40,992 nt of DNA from Desulfomicrobiaceae bacterium (GTDB taxonomy: Bacteria; Desulfobacterota; Desulfovibrionia; Desulfovibrionales; Desulfomicrobiaceae), in NCBI GenBank assembly GCA_003530935.1, contig DPEO01000125.1:1-40992 (forward strand). Direction: 5' to 3'. Positions 29,885-38,082 of the stretch are shown here, piece by piece (the stretch's first letter is position 1; each line of letters starts with the position of its first letter). A program made the translations under genes and the position numbers. The notes beneath the pieces are model-generated. The model saw only the letters and a list, made by a program, of their open reading frames with translations, did no database searches and was not told the origin of the DNA.

Positions 29885-30801
29885 ACCGTCCCTCTGTACT
29901 CTGCGTGGTCGGAGCCACGGGCACCGGGAAGACGGCTGCCGCCCTGGCCTTGGCCGAAGCCCTCCATGGGGCCGTGATCAACGTGGATTCGCGCCAGGTC
30001 TACGCCCATATTCCCATCGTCACTGCCCAGCCCACAGCCGAGGAGCAGGCACGGTGTCCGCATCTGCTTTATGGCTATCTGCCCCTGGACGAGCCGGTGC
30101 AGGCAGGAAGTTTTGCCCGGCAATTGGCGGATACCGTGGAGAAGGTGCGGGCCATGGGGCGGCTTCCGATCCTCGTGGGCGGCACTGGCCTGTATCTCCG
30201 CGCTTTTTTGCATGGCATTGCGCCGGTGCCGCCTATTCCCGAGGCGGTGCGTGCTGCGGTGCTTGCGCGTTGTCGAGCGTATGGCCCGGAGGCCTTGCAC
30301 TGTCGTTTGGCGGAAGTGGACCCCGTGAGCGCGGCGCGCATCCATCCACGGGACAGCCAGCGGATTTGTCGGGCGCTCGAAGTCTTTGATGCCACAGGAG
30401 AACCGCTTTCGCTGTGGCATGCCCGCACCCGGCCGGTGGCCTTGGTGCGGGGCGTGGTTTTGGGCCTGGCGGCGACCTTGCCGGAGTTGACCCCCCGACT
30501 CGCCCAACGCATTCAGGCCATGCTGGCCGCCGGGGCGCTGGAAGAAATGGCACAGGCGTGGCGCATTTGCCCCAATCGCAGCGCGCCGGGGTTTTCTGGC
30601 ATCGGGTGTCCGGAACTCTTGGCGGTTCTCCATGGAGAAATGGATCTGGCCACAGCGCAGGCAGCCTGGCTGGCCAACACACGCGCCTACGCGAAGCGAC
30701 AGATGACGTGGTTTCGCAAAGAGAAGGTGCATTGGGTTGCGCCCACCGACCATGCACGTATGGTGGAGTGGGCGCGTCGGGCGCTGGAAAAACGGGAGTA
30801 G
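29881..30801 (+). CDS. miaA: tRNA dimethylallyltransferase MiaA
   Basis: 306 residues. Transfers a dimethylallyl group to N6 of A37 in tRNAs reading UNN codons. The P-loop VGATGTGKT is at 10-18, VDSRQVYAHIPIVTAQPT is the tRNA and DMAPP-binding segment (DSRQVY is diagnostic), PILVGGTGLYLRAFLHG and ARIHPRDSQRICRALEV follow, and the TRAYAKRQMTWFRKE ending is typical. FSGIGCPELLAVL stands for the usual GxxGYxE-type helix. All catalytic landmarks remain. It is the fourth gene of the beta-CASP/rsmD/coaD/miaA operon, and RNA processing or modification is the shared theme except for coaD. A hairpin follows three bases after the stop. Confidence 0.94.
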   Translation: MNRPSVLCVVGATGTGKTAAALALAEALHGAVINVDSRQVYAHIPIVTAQPTAEEQARCPHLLYGYLPLDEPVQAGSFARQLADTVEKVRAMGRLPILVGGTGLYLRAFLHGIAPVPPIPEAVRAAVLARCRAYGPEALHCRLAEVDPVSAARIHPRDSQRICRALEVFDATGEPLSLWHARTRPVALVRGVVLGLAATLPELTPRLAQRIQAMLAAGALEEMAQAWRICPNRSAPGFSGIGCPELLAVLHGEMDLATAQAAWLANTRAYAKRQMTWFRKEKVHWVAPTDHARMVEWARRALEKRE

Positions 30802-30803
30802 GT

Positions 30804-30831
30804 CCCGCGCCTCGCTGCTGCGGGGCGCGGG
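30804..30831. terminator. GC-rich hairpin between miaA and tatA
   Basis: CCCGCGCC (30804-30811) pairs with GGCGCGGG (30824-30831) around a 12-base loop. It fills the gap between the convergent miaA and tatA stops. There is no T-run, so termination may rely on other factors. It could serve both transcripts. Confidence 0.5.
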
Positions 30832-30835
30832 GAAG

Positions 30836-31033
30836 CTAGGCTTGTTTGGTTTCCGACGGGGCGTCGTCCTTTTTGGGGCTGACGTCGATTTCTTCCGGTT
30901 CGCTGGTGGCTTTTTTGAAATTTTTGATGGCCTTGCCCATGCCAGCCCCGATCTCCGGCAGCCGATTGGCGCCAAAAATGACGAGCACAATAACCAAGAT
31001 GACGAGAAGCTCCGGGATGCCGATGCCGAACAT
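30836..31033 (-). CDS. tatA: Twin-arginine translocase subunit TatA
   Basis: 65 residues. Forms the translocation channel of the Tat system, which exports folded, often cofactor-containing proteins. MFGIGIPELLVILVIVLVIF is the short membrane helix. The hinge FGANRLPEIGAGMGKAIKNFKKA holds the FG-x-N/KLPE motif and the amphipathic helix, and a charged tail ends in KKDDAPSETKQA. Length and motif fit TatA rather than TatB. A near-perfect AAGGAGG is five bases before the ATG. It stands alone; no tatB or tatC is nearby. The 148-base gap to the next gene (31034-31181) carries the outward-facing sigma-70 promoter of that gene. Confidence 0.92.
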   Translation of the reverse strand: MFGIGIPELLVILVIVLVIFGANRLPEIGAGMGKAIKNFKKATSEPEEIDVSPKKDDAPSETKQA

Positions 31034-31135
31034 GCGTACCTCCTTGGGATGAATGCCCGCTTCCTAGTGCGCCCTGGGGGCGTGGTCAATACGAGGATGT
31101 CAGTGGGAGCGCCGGAGTATTCCTGATTTTGTGAC

Positions 31136-31164
31136 TTGGTTTTTTGCGGCAAGGTATGTATAAT
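31136..31164 (+). promoter_or_regulatory. Sigma-70 promoter of the 31.2-kb gene series
   Basis: A perfect -10 TATAAT (31159-31164) lies 17 bases after TTGGTT (31136-31141). Transcription should begin about 31171, leaving a leader of only about 11 bases that contains the ribosome-binding site GAGGAG. This is the best sigma-70 -10 in the window. Confidence 0.65.
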
Positions 31165-31181
31165 CGATTTTCGAGAGGAGA

Positions 31182-31544
31182 ATGATGCCTGCTGCAGTGC
31201 TTCGTCTGTCCGGTCAGGGGTGTCAGTATTGGGTGTATGGCCATTGCTGGCTGTCCGAGGTGGAAAATCCGGGCTGGGACGAGACCGTCATTTGTGTGGT
31301 GCTGGCCGCATTGGAGCGCACCTATGACGGGGCCCTGGCAGCACAGGAGGCTGGAGTGTCCGGGGCATTGGCTGCGTGGTCGCGTTGGGGAGACCGGGTG
31401 CTGGCATCCCCGTGGGATTGTCTGGACTTCCAGGCCCAGACGGGGGATGATGGTGTTTGCCGTTTTTTGCGGCATTCGGTGTGTGTGTTGCGCCTGCCGT
31501 CATGTGCAGGACGTTGTTCACGCTTTCATCCTCGTCGTTCATAA
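31182..31544 (+). CDS. Cysteine-rich protein of unknown function
   Basis: 120 residues, no recognised family. Eight cysteines at 14, 22, 38, 80, 93, 101, 108 and 112. The N-terminal part reads RLSGQGCQYWVYGHCWLSEVEN and the C-terminal part has FLRHSVCVLRLPSCAGRC. Some aromatic residues (YWVYGHCW) cluster near the first cysteines. There is no signal peptide or membrane helix, so it is probably cytoplasmic, and metal or iron-sulfur binding is conceivable but unproven. GAGGAG lies just upstream of ATG 31182 (ATG 31185 is an equally possible start). It is the first gene after a strong promoter and is followed eight bases later by another unknown. A codon-by-codon reading shows no frame disturbance. 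Confidence 0.65.
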   Translation: MMPAAVLRLSGQGCQYWVYGHCWLSEVENPGWDETVICVVLAALERTYDGALAAQEAGVSGALAAWSRWGDRVLASPWDCLDFQAQTGDDGVCRFLRHSVCVLRLPSCAGRCSRFHPRRS

Positions 31545-31552
31545 GGAGCGGT

Positions 31553-32314
31553 ATGCATCAGCCGACGTTCATTCATTTCCCGTGGCTCCATCCAGCCCTT
31601 ATACCGTCAGGGGTGCCTGTGCAGTGCGCAGTGCTTGACCCTGGCATCGCCGTACAGGGATATGATGTCCCCCGGTGGCGGCCGCAGTGGCCCTACACGG
31701 ACAGTCAGATCCGGCGGCTTGTGGCCGAGTATATGCGTCAGGCCGCGGAGGCGGCGCGGCCCGCGGACTTGACGGCCCGTGTGGCTGCGGGACCGGAAGA
31801 CTTCTACACGGACACCACCTTGGACATCCGCTCCCAGCTCACTGGCGGCGTCTCCGCCCACGACCCCGAGGCGGAGCGTTTGCGTCAGATTCAAGTGCTC
31901 TTGGCCTTGGAGCTCACTCGAGAAGAGGCGCTGGTGGAGCTCCGAGCGCAGCAAGTCCGCTTGGCCCGAGCGCAGCAAAAGTGGAAGGAGAGCTTAGGGG
32001 TGGAGGCCGACGATCTGATGTCCTTGGAGATGCCGGAGGTGGACTTGGTAAGTTCGGCGCAAGAATTGGACTGGCAGCCTCTGGTGTGGGCTATGGATCA
32101 GGTGGTGCCTGCGCAGATTCCTTTTGTGGTGACCGATGCAGCGGTAGCAGCGCAATGGCGCGAGGCCGGCGTCTCCTGGATCCGGGGAGAGCATGGGCGC
32201 TTCGTATGCCATTTGGATGATACGGTGGTACGCGCTTTGGGGAGGGCATTCCGTGGCTCGCCCTCCGGGCGCGTGGTCGTGATGATGACTCAACCAGAAT
32301 GTGAGGCAGTATGA
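31553..32314 (+). CDS. Protein of unknown function, partly helical
   Basis: 253 residues, not recognised. The N-terminal third (HFPWLHPALIPSG onward) is hydrophobic-aromatic. Residues about 125-165 are charged and probably helical or coiled-coil (the stretch beginning AERLRQIQVLLALELTREEAL and continuing through QQVRLARAQQKWKE). The C-terminal part, WQPLVWAMDQVVPAQIPFVVTD, looks like an alpha/beta fold. No signal peptide or membrane helix is evident. AAGGAG precedes ATG 31553 closely; a longer frame upstream overlaps the Cys-rich gene and is rejected. The stop overlaps the XRE-cupin start in ATGA, so this protein is translated in step with a regulator. The pairing with the preceding Cys-rich protein suggests a joint role. 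Confidence 0.65.
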   Translation: MHQPTFIHFPWLHPALIPSGVPVQCAVLDPGIAVQGYDVPRWRPQWPYTDSQIRRLVAEYMRQAAEAARPADLTARVAAGPEDFYTDTTLDIRSQLTGGVSAHDPEAERLRQIQVLLALELTREEALVELRAQQVRLARAQQKWKESLGVEADDLMSLEMPEVDLVSSAQELDWQPLVWAMDQVVPAQIPFVVTDAAVAAQWREAGVSWIRGEHGRFVCHLDDTVVRALGRAFRGSPSGRVVVMMTQPECEAV

Positions 32315-32880
32315 ACACGGACAAGTTGGGTGCGCGAATCCAGCGGTTTCGGGAAATGGCGGAGATGACGCGGGAACAATTGGCCGAACGCAGCGGCCTT
32401 GCCTTGGATTTCATCCAGCGTTTGGAGGAGGAATCCCTTTATCCTTCCTTGGGGCCGTTGCTCAAGATTGCCCGGGCGCTGGGCGTCCGCTTGGGGACTT
32501 TTCTCGATGACGAATTGGGGCAAGACCCGGTGGTCGTGCGTCAGGGAGAGCGCCACGAAGAGTTGCATATGCGGGGCAAAGACTGTTCGGTGGGCCTGAC
32601 CTTCTATTCGCTTGGGAAAGGCAAAAAAGACCGGCACATGGAGCCCTTTTTCATCGAGCTCGCCCCCCAGCCTGCTGATTGCGACGCCGCACTTTCCAGT
32701 CACGAGGGCGAAGAATTCATCGTTGTGGTGAGCGGTGAAGTGGAGATCGTCTATGGCCGGGATACCTATGTGCTCAGCGCAGGAGATTCCATATATCTCA
32801 ACTCCATTGTGCCCCATCTGGTGCGTTGTCATGGAAACGCGCCGGCATCCATCTACGCAGTATTGTATTTCCCCGAATAG
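32311..32880 (+). CDS. XRE-family transcriptional regulator with C-terminal cupin domain
   Basis: 189 residues. An N-terminal helix-turn-helix (about 8-62: IQRFREMAEMTREQLAERSG and LEEESLYPSLGPLLKIARAL) binds DNA. A C-terminal cupin domain (about 110-187, with SSHEGEEFIVVVSGEVEIVYG and LSAGDSIYLNSIVPHLVRCHG) should bind a small ligand or metal. This HTH-cupin architecture is common in regulators of fatty-acid or amino-acid metabolism genes. The gene overlaps the upstream unknown by four bases and is nine bases before the acyl-CoA synthetase, which is the likely target. The cupin histidines (SSHEGEEF, VPHLVRC) are at least partly kept. It probably controls its own operon. Confidence 0.9.
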   Translation: MNTDKLGARIQRFREMAEMTREQLAERSGLALDFIQRLEEESLYPSLGPLLKIARALGVRLGTFLDDELGQDPVVVRQGERHEELHMRGKDCSVGLTFYSLGKGKKDRHMEPFFIELAPQPADCDAALSSHEGEEFIVVVSGEVEIVYGRDTYVLSAGDSIYLNSIVPHLVRCHGNAPASIYAVLYFPE

Positions 32881-32889
32881 GAGATCGCT

Positions 32890-34542
32890 ATGGAGAGGCC
32901 TGCTCTGCGAGAAATCACTCTGGGCCAGATGCTTGATGAAGCCATCGCGCAGTATCCAGACAACGAAGCAGTCGTGTATGTCGATCGAAACTTTCGGTTG
33001 ACATATCGGGAATTCGGCAAGTTGGTTGATGAGGTCGCCAAGGGGCTTATGGCTCTTGGCGTCCAAAAGGGTGAAAAAGTCGCCATTTGGGCGTCGAACG
33101 TGCCGTATTGGGTGGTGTTCCAATTCGCTACGGCAAAGATTGGCGCTATTTTGCTTACGGTGAACACTTTTTATAAGTCCGCGGAGTTGGAGTATCTTCT
33201 GAAACAATCGGAAGCCGAGAACCTCGTGCTCATCGATTCGTTCCGCGACACGGACTATGTGCAAATCGTGTATGACCTCGTCCCCGAGCTCAAGACACAG
33301 CAGCGGGGCTATTTGCAGAGTGAGCGCTTTCCGGATTTGAAACGGGTCATTTTCATGGGGCCGGAAAAGCATCGGGGCATGTATTCCATCCCGGAGGTGG
33401 TGAGCCTTGCCCGCATGGTGAGCGAGGAAGACTACCAGGCACGTCAAGCGAGCCTTTCTCCGCACGATGTAGTCAATATGCAGTACACATCGGGAACTAC
33501 AGGATTTCCCAATGGTGTGATGCTCACGCATTACAATATCGGCAACAATGGCTTTTGGATTGGTGAAAACCAGCGTTTCACGAACAAGGATCGCATTTGT
33601 TTACCGGTTCCGCTCTTCCATTGCTTTGGATGCGTTCTTGGAGTGCTTGCCGCAGTGAGCCACGGAGCAACCCTGGTGATCCTGGAAAGTTTCAATCCAC
33701 TTATGGTCCTTTCTTCAGTGGAAGAAGAAAGGTGTACGGCACTCTATGGAGTGCCAACCATGTTCATTGCCGTACTCGAGCATCGTTCTTTTGACCGCTA
33801 TGATCTTTCCTCGCTCCGAACAGGCATTATGGCCGGAGCTCCATGTCCGGTGCCGGTGATGGAAAAGGTCATCGACAAGATGCATATGCGGGAAATCACC
33901 ATTTGCTATGGCCTCACCGAGGCTTCCCCGGTCATGACGCAGACCCGGGTGGACGACAGTATTGAGCATCGGACCCAAACCGTGGGTCGGGCCATGCCGG
34001 AGATCGAGGTGACCATCCGTGACCCGGAGACCAACCAGCCGGTTCCTTTTGGAGTGCAGGGGGAGGTATGCTGCCGCGGGTACAACGTCATGAAGGGATA
34101 TTACAATAATCCGGATGCCACGGCTGCGGCCATCGATGTGGAAGGGTGGCTCCATTCCGGTGATTTGGGGACCATGGACGAGCAGGGATACGTGCGTATT
34201 ACCGGCCGTCTCAAGGACATGATCATCCGCGGTGGCGAGAATATCTATCCGCGGGAGATTGAAGAGTTCTTGTACCGTATGGAAGGCATCAAGGATGTGC
34301 AGGTGGTCGGAGTCCCCAGTCGCAAATACGGCGAAGAGGTGGGGGCCTTCATCATCCTCAAAGAGGGCTTTGACTATGCCCCGGAGGATATCAAGGACTT
34401 TTGCCGCGGCAAGATCGCCCGCTACAAGATTCCCAAATACATTGCTTTCCTCGAGGAATATCCCATGACGGCAAGCGGGAAGATCCAGAAATACAAATTG
34501 CGCGAGCTGGCGGCGCAGATGTTCCCCGAGGCGATGAAATGA
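32890..34542 (+). CDS. AMP-dependent acyl-CoA synthetase
   Basis: 550-residue ANL-superfamily enzyme that activates a carboxylic acid to its CoA thioester through an acyl-adenylate. The ATP-binding P-loop YTSGTTGFPNG is at about 199-209. ITICYGLTEASPVM is motif A5, GWLHSGDLGTMDEQGYVRITGR and LKDMIIRGGENIYPREIEEF are the later core motifs, and Lys531 in TASGKIQK is the catalytic lysine of the mobile C-terminal domain. The sequence type resembles medium-chain or broad-specificity acyl-CoA synthetases rather than acetyl-CoA synthetase. The acid used is not determinable. It is next to an XRE-cupin regulator and overlaps a HAD phosphatase gene in ATGA. Cytoplasmic; no membrane segment. Confidence 0.9.
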   Translation: MERPALREITLGQMLDEAIAQYPDNEAVVYVDRNFRLTYREFGKLVDEVAKGLMALGVQKGEKVAIWASNVPYWVVFQFATAKIGAILLTVNTFYKSAELEYLLKQSEAENLVLIDSFRDTDYVQIVYDLVPELKTQQRGYLQSERFPDLKRVIFMGPEKHRGMYSIPEVVSLARMVSEEDYQARQASLSPHDVVNMQYTSGTTGFPNGVMLTHYNIGNNGFWIGENQRFTNKDRICLPVPLFHCFGCVLGVLAAVSHGATLVILESFNPLMVLSSVEEERCTALYGVPTMFIAVLEHRSFDRYDLSSLRTGIMAGAPCPVPVMEKVIDKMHMREITICYGLTEASPVMTQTRVDDSIEHRTQTVGRAMPEIEVTIRDPETNQPVPFGVQGEVCCRGYNVMKGYYNNPDATAAAIDVEGWLHSGDLGTMDEQGYVRITGRLKDMIIRGGENIYPREIEEFLYRMEGIKDVQVVGVPSRKYGEEVGAFIILKEGFDYAPEDIKDFCRGKIARYKIPKYIAFLEEYPMTASGKIQKYKLRELAAQMFPEAMK

Positions 34543-35228
34543 CAGGAGCCGCGGCGCCCCCGGCGCATGTGCTTGCCGAAGTGCGTCGTGTGCAGGGCGT
34601 TGTGTTTGATTGTGACGGCGTACTCTTCGACTCCCGGGATGTGAACCGGGCGTATTACAACTTCATTTTGGAGCGTTTGGGTCTGCCTCCCATGAGCCCG
34701 GAGGCCGAAGAGTACGCGTACATGCACACCGTGGACGCCGTCCTGGCCTATTTGGTGCCTGCGCACCTGCTCCCCCAGGCCAAGGCGTTGCAAGGCCATA
34801 TGACCTATGGGGATTTTCTCGATCGCATGATCCCGGCCCCGGGGGTCCATGACGTGCTCGAGGCGCTCCACGGATGGGGGATTCGTTTGGCGGTCAATAC
34901 GAACCGCAAAAACTCCATGGAGATGGTGCTGGAACGGTTTGGAATGGCCCACCTGTTCGCTCCGGTCATGACCGCGGCCAAGGTCACACGGCCCAAGCCG
35001 GACCCGGAAGGGCTGTACCGGATTTTGGCTTATTGGGACATGGCGCCGGAGCAGGTGGCGTATGTGGGGGATTCGGAGGTGGATGCCGCCACCGCCGCCG
35101 CGGCGGGCGTGCCCTTGTGGGCGTACCGGAACCCCGAACTCCCAGCCAAGCTCCATGTGGACAGTTTTGCCGATCTGCGGCATTGGTTTGCATACGTTTT
35201 GGGTGGTGCCCCCGGGGCATCGCGCTGA
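34539..35228 (+). CDS. HAD-superfamily phosphatase (phosphoglycolate phosphatase-like)
   Basis: 229 residues. Catalytic motif I VVFDCDGVLFDS (nucleophile Asp and acid/base Asp) is at about 22-33. Motif II is the Thr of RLAVNTNRKN. Motif III Lys is in AKVTRPKPDPEGL, and motif IV is YVGDSEVDAATAAAAG. The alpha-helical cap lies between motifs I and II, making it a class C1 HAD like Gph or PGMB. The physiological substrate is unknown. ATG 34539 overlaps the acyl-CoA synthetase stop (ATGA), so the upstream frame from 34401 is only a shadow of that gene. A spacer of 25 bases precedes yggT. Confidence 0.85.
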   Translation: MTGAAAPPAHVLAEVRRVQGVVFDCDGVLFDSRDVNRAYYNFILERLGLPPMSPEAEEYAYMHTVDAVLAYLVPAHLLPQAKALQGHMTYGDFLDRMIPAPGVHDVLEALHGWGIRLAVNTNRKNSMEMVLERFGMAHLFAPVMTAAKVTRPKPDPEGLYRILAYWDMAPEQVAYVGDSEVDAATAAAAGVPLWAYRNPELPAKLHVDSFADLRHWFAYVLGGAPGASR

Positions 35229-35253
35229 ACGAAATCTTTGCCTAGGAGTCGGC

Positions 35254-35550
35254 ATGGCAGTGATTACCAGTTTTGTGAGTGCTGTATATTTTGTTCTGGA
35301 TACGGTGCTCTCGCTCTACTTTTGGATCATTTTGGCAGCAGTGGTGCTTTCATGGGTGAATCCTGATCCATACAACCCCATTGTTCGTGGTATCCGCTCC
35401 TTGACCGAACCTGTCTTTTATCGCGTCCGGAAGTGGATGCCGTTCACGTTCATGAGCGGGATTGACTTCTCTCCGGTCGTTGTGATGCTGGCCATCAAGT
35501 TTGTGCAGGTTTTTCTTGCACAACTGCTTGGAAGAATGATGTTCTTGTGA
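35254..35550 (+). CDS. YggT family membrane protein
   Basis: 98 residues with two hydrophobic helices (about 6-30, VYFVLDTVLSLYFWIILAAV, and about 70-92, VVVMLAIKFVQVFLAQLLG). Between them are the family signature NPDPYNPIVRGIRSLTEPVF and IDFSPVV. YggT proteins are small inner-membrane proteins of poorly known function, often near cell-division or proline/pyrroline genes; a membrane-stress or osmotic role has been proposed for some. GGAG is close to ATG 35254. Its position between a HAD phosphatase and a DUF465 gene, all in one direction, is compatible with shared transcription. Confidence 0.88.
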   Translation: MAVITSFVSAVYFVLDTVLSLYFWIILAAVVLSWVNPDPYNPIVRGIRSLTEPVFYRVRKWMPFTFMSGIDFSPVVVMLAIKFVQVFLAQLLGRMMFL

Positions 35551-35591
35551 TGGGTATGGCGCCGAAATAGTCGGCTGGAGATAGACACGGC

Positions 35592-35610
35592 TGCCCAGAG
35601 AACCTGGGCA
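35592..35610. other. Short hairpin in the yggT-DUF465 gap
   Basis: TGCCCAG (35592-35598) pairs with CTGGGCA (35604-35610), loop five bases, no T-run. It lies in the 94-base gap before the DUF465 and ilv genes, where a promoter or attenuator for ilv would be expected. I found no leader peptide rich in branched-chain residues and no T-box features. Confidence 0.3.
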
Positions 35611-35644
35611 AGGGTCGGAAAACACCAAAACTAAGGAGTACTGT

Positions 35645-35872
35645 ATGGAGCAGCAGGAACTTGAACTCATCGCCGCACATGTTGCCACGGATCCTGAGCT
35701 CAAGGCGTTGTGGGAAGAGCATGTGATGTTCGAGAAGATCCTCGAAAAATATGCTGCGAAACCAGCGCTCACTCCTTCCGAGGAAATGGAGATGAAGGAG
35801 TACAAGAAAAAGAAATTGGCAGGAAAGACCAAGATTCAAGAATTGCTCAAGAAATATAAACGCAAGGAGTAG
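35645..35872 (+). CDS. DUF465 (YdcH-like) small helical protein
   Basis: 75 residues, charged and helical: ELKALWEEHVMFEKILEKY then a stretch of Lys/Glu ending KKYKRKE. This is the DUF465 family of short coiled-coil hairpin proteins whose function is unknown. TAAGGAG before ATG 35645 is strong. It ends five bases before the ilvB start, so it is probably co-expressed with the ilv genes. No membrane or signal segment. Confidence 0.85.
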   Translation: MEQQELELIAAHVATDPELKALWEEHVMFEKILEKYAAKPALTPSEEMEMKEYKKKKLAGKTKIQELLKKYKRKE

Positions 35873-35877
35873 GGACC

Positions 35878-37566
35878 ATGGTGCGGACCGGCGCCCAAAT
35901 TCTTTTGGAATGCTTGCAACGGGAAGGCGTGGATCTCATCTTCGGCTTTCCGGGCGGAGCGGTCATCGATATCTATGATGAACTCCCCAACCATCCCATT
36001 CGGCATATCCTCGTGCGGCATGAGCAGGGCGCTGTCCACGCCGCCGATGGCTATGCGCGGGCGTCGGGCAAAGTCGGCGTATGCTTGGTCACCTCGGGGC
36101 CTGGAGCCACCAACACGGTGACCGGCATCGCCACCGCATACATGGATTCCGTCCCTCTCGTGATCTTTACCGGGCAGGTGCCCACGCAGCTCATCGGCAA
36201 CGATGCCTTTCAAGAAGCCGATATCGTGGGCATCACCCGGCCGTGTACCAAGCACAATTATTTGGTGAAGGATGTCCGGCAGTTGGCATTTACTGTCAAG
36301 CAGGCCTTCTATCTGGCGCGCACAGGCCGACCGGGTCCGGTGCTCGTGGATCTGCCCAAGGATGTCATCCGGGCCACGGCAGAGTTCCACTACCCGGAGT
36401 CCATGTCCATGCGCAGCTACAACCCGAGGTACTCTCCCAACCGTAAACAGCTGCGCCGGGCGGCGGAGCTCATTGCCGCGAGCTCGCGGCCCGTGGTCTA
36501 TGCGGGCGGTGGGGTGATCGCCGCGGATGGGGCAGGGGAGCTCACGCGGCTTGCCCGGGACTACCGCTTGCCCGTGACCACGACACTCATGGGGCTTGGG
36601 GCCTTTCCAGGAACGGATCCGTTGTGGCTCGGTATGCTGGGAATGCACGGGACGTACACCGCCAATATGGCCATCAACAATGCGGACTTGCTCATCTCCA
36701 TCGGCGCCCGGTTCGACGACCGGGTCACTGGGCGGGTGGATGCCTTTGCGCCACAGGCCAAGATCATCCACTTCGACATCGATCCCACCTCCATCAGCAA
36801 AAACGTAGGGGTGGACGTGCCCATCGTGGCCGATTGCCGCCAAGGTCTGGTGGGACTCATGGAGGAGTTGGCCCGCGTTTCCGGCGTCGATTGGCAGGGC
36901 AAGCATGCAGCCTGGCTCGCGGAGCTTGCCGCCATGCAACGCGAACATCCCCTGACCTACGCCTCCAGCGGTGAGCACATCAAACCGCAATGGGTGGTGG
37001 AGAAGATCTACGAGATCACCCAAGGCGAGGCCATCATCACCACCGAGGTGGGGCAGAATCAGATGTGGGCCGCTCAATTTTATCGTTATACCCGGCCGCG
37101 CACCTTCTTGTCCTCTGGTGGCTTGGGGACCATGGGCTATGGGTTCCCTGCGGCCATTGGCGCCCAATTGGCCTTCCCCGACCGTTTGGTCGTTGATATC
37201 GCGGGCGACGGCTCCATCCAGATGAATATTCAGGAATTGGCCACAGCGGTCAGTTATCAAATCCCGGTGAAAGTGGTCATCCTCAATAACGGGTATCTGG
37301 GTATGGTGCGGCAGTGGCAGGAACTTTTCTATAACAAAAATTATTGCGCCACCTGTCTGCACACCAATCCGGATTTCGTGGCCTTGGCCAAGGCGTACGG
37401 GGCAGAGGGCTTCCGGGTGGAGCGTATTGAGGACGTGGAGCCGGTGCTTCGCAAGGCCTTCGCCCATCCTGGGCCGGTATTCGTGGACGTGCGGGTCGAG
37501 CCTGAAGAGAATGTCGCCCCTATGGTGCCGGCTGGCGCGGCGTTGTCGGAAATGCTTTTGGTGTAG
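35878..37566 (+). CDS. ilvB: Acetolactate synthase, large (catalytic) subunit
   Basis: 562-residue thiamin-diphosphate/FAD enzyme condensing two pyruvates (or pyruvate with 2-oxobutyrate), the first committed step of valine, leucine and isoleucine synthesis. The N-terminal FGFPGGAVIDIYDEL and catalytic Glu49 in VRHEQGAVHAADGYA, the middle FAD-type domain, and the ThDP/Mg motif GDGSIQMNIQELATA (443-457) ending in LNNGYLGMVRQWQELFY are all standard for IlvB/IlvI. AAGGAG is upstream. The order ilvB-ilvN-ilvC with gaps of nine and 18 bases indicates one operon. Length and motifs give no sign of degeneration. Confidence 0.95.
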   Translation: MVRTGAQILLECLQREGVDLIFGFPGGAVIDIYDELPNHPIRHILVRHEQGAVHAADGYARASGKVGVCLVTSGPGATNTVTGIATAYMDSVPLVIFTGQVPTQLIGNDAFQEADIVGITRPCTKHNYLVKDVRQLAFTVKQAFYLARTGRPGPVLVDLPKDVIRATAEFHYPESMSMRSYNPRYSPNRKQLRRAAELIAASSRPVVYAGGGVIAADGAGELTRLARDYRLPVTTTLMGLGAFPGTDPLWLGMLGMHGTYTANMAINNADLLISIGARFDDRVTGRVDAFAPQAKIIHFDIDPTSISKNVGVDVPIVADCRQGLVGLMEELARVSGVDWQGKHAAWLAELAAMQREHPLTYASSGEHIKPQWVVEKIYEITQGEAIITTEVGQNQMWAAQFYRYTRPRTFLSSGGLGTMGYGFPAAIGAQLAFPDRLVVDIAGDGSIQMNIQELATAVSYQIPVKVVILNNGYLGMVRQWQELFYNKNYCATCLHTNPDFVALAKAYGAEGFRVERIEDVEPVLRKAFAHPGPVFVDVRVEPEENVAPMVPAGAALSEMLLV

Positions 37567-37575
37567 GAGGCGGTC

Positions 37576-38064
37576 ATGCGGCATGTGCTTTCGATTTTGG
37601 TGGAAAATGAACCAGGTGTGCTTTCCCGCGTGGCCGGGCTCTTTAGCGGCAGGGGATTCAATATCGAATCTCTCAATGTTGGCCCTACACTGGACCCGAC
37701 GGTGTCGCATATGACCATTGTCACCATCGGGGATGACCAAATTATTGAGCAAATCATCAAACAGCTCCATAAGATCATCTCCGTGATCAAAGTGGTGGAC
37801 TTGTCGGAAGAGCAGGCGGTGGAGCGGGAGATCGTTTTGGTCAAAGTCGGTGCTGAGGACTCCAAGCGTGCTGAAGTACTCCGCATCGTCGATATTTTTC
37901 GATGCAAAGTTGTTGATGTGAGTGTGGATGAGCTGACCGTGGAAATCACGGGCGATAAGAACAAAATCAAGGCAATCGTTACACTTCTTCAGCGATTTGG
38001 CATTAAGGAATTTGCGCGAAGTGGTCCAATAGCCATGCGCCGCAGCATGCAGCTTGCTGATTAA
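37576..38064 (+). CDS. ilvN: Acetolactate synthase, small (regulatory) subunit
   Basis: 162 residues. Stimulates the large subunit and confers feedback inhibition by valine. The N-terminal ACT domain starts RHVLSILVENEPGVLSRVAGLFSGRGFNI, with ESLNVGPTLD and SHMTIVTIGDD following. The C-terminal half (about 80-160) is the IlvH-type domain ending in ALKxxG-like GIKEFARSGPIAM. The GAGG ribosome-binding site and nine-base gap to ilvB imply coupling. It is AT-richer in third codon positions than ilvB or ilvC. Confidence 0.94.
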   Translation: MRHVLSILVENEPGVLSRVAGLFSGRGFNIESLNVGPTLDPTVSHMTIVTIGDDQIIEQIIKQLHKIISVIKVVDLSEEQAVEREIVLVKVGAEDSKRAEVLRIVDIFRCKVVDVSVDELTVEITGDKNKIKAIVTLLQRFGIKEFARSGPIAMRRSMQLAD

Positions 38065-38082
38065 CATCAATAAGGAGTTTTT

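Noticed and set aside
35551..35644. T-box or leader-peptide attenuator for the ilv genes
   Set aside because: Only a seven-base-pair hairpin without a T-run is visible, with no Leu/Ile/Val-rich short frame and no T-box core sequence.
35836..38070. A 744-codon open frame on the minus strand opposite ilvB/ilvN
   Set aside because: It is the antisense shadow of well-defined ilv genes; its translation is His/Arg/Gly-rich with no domain and no ribosome-binding site.
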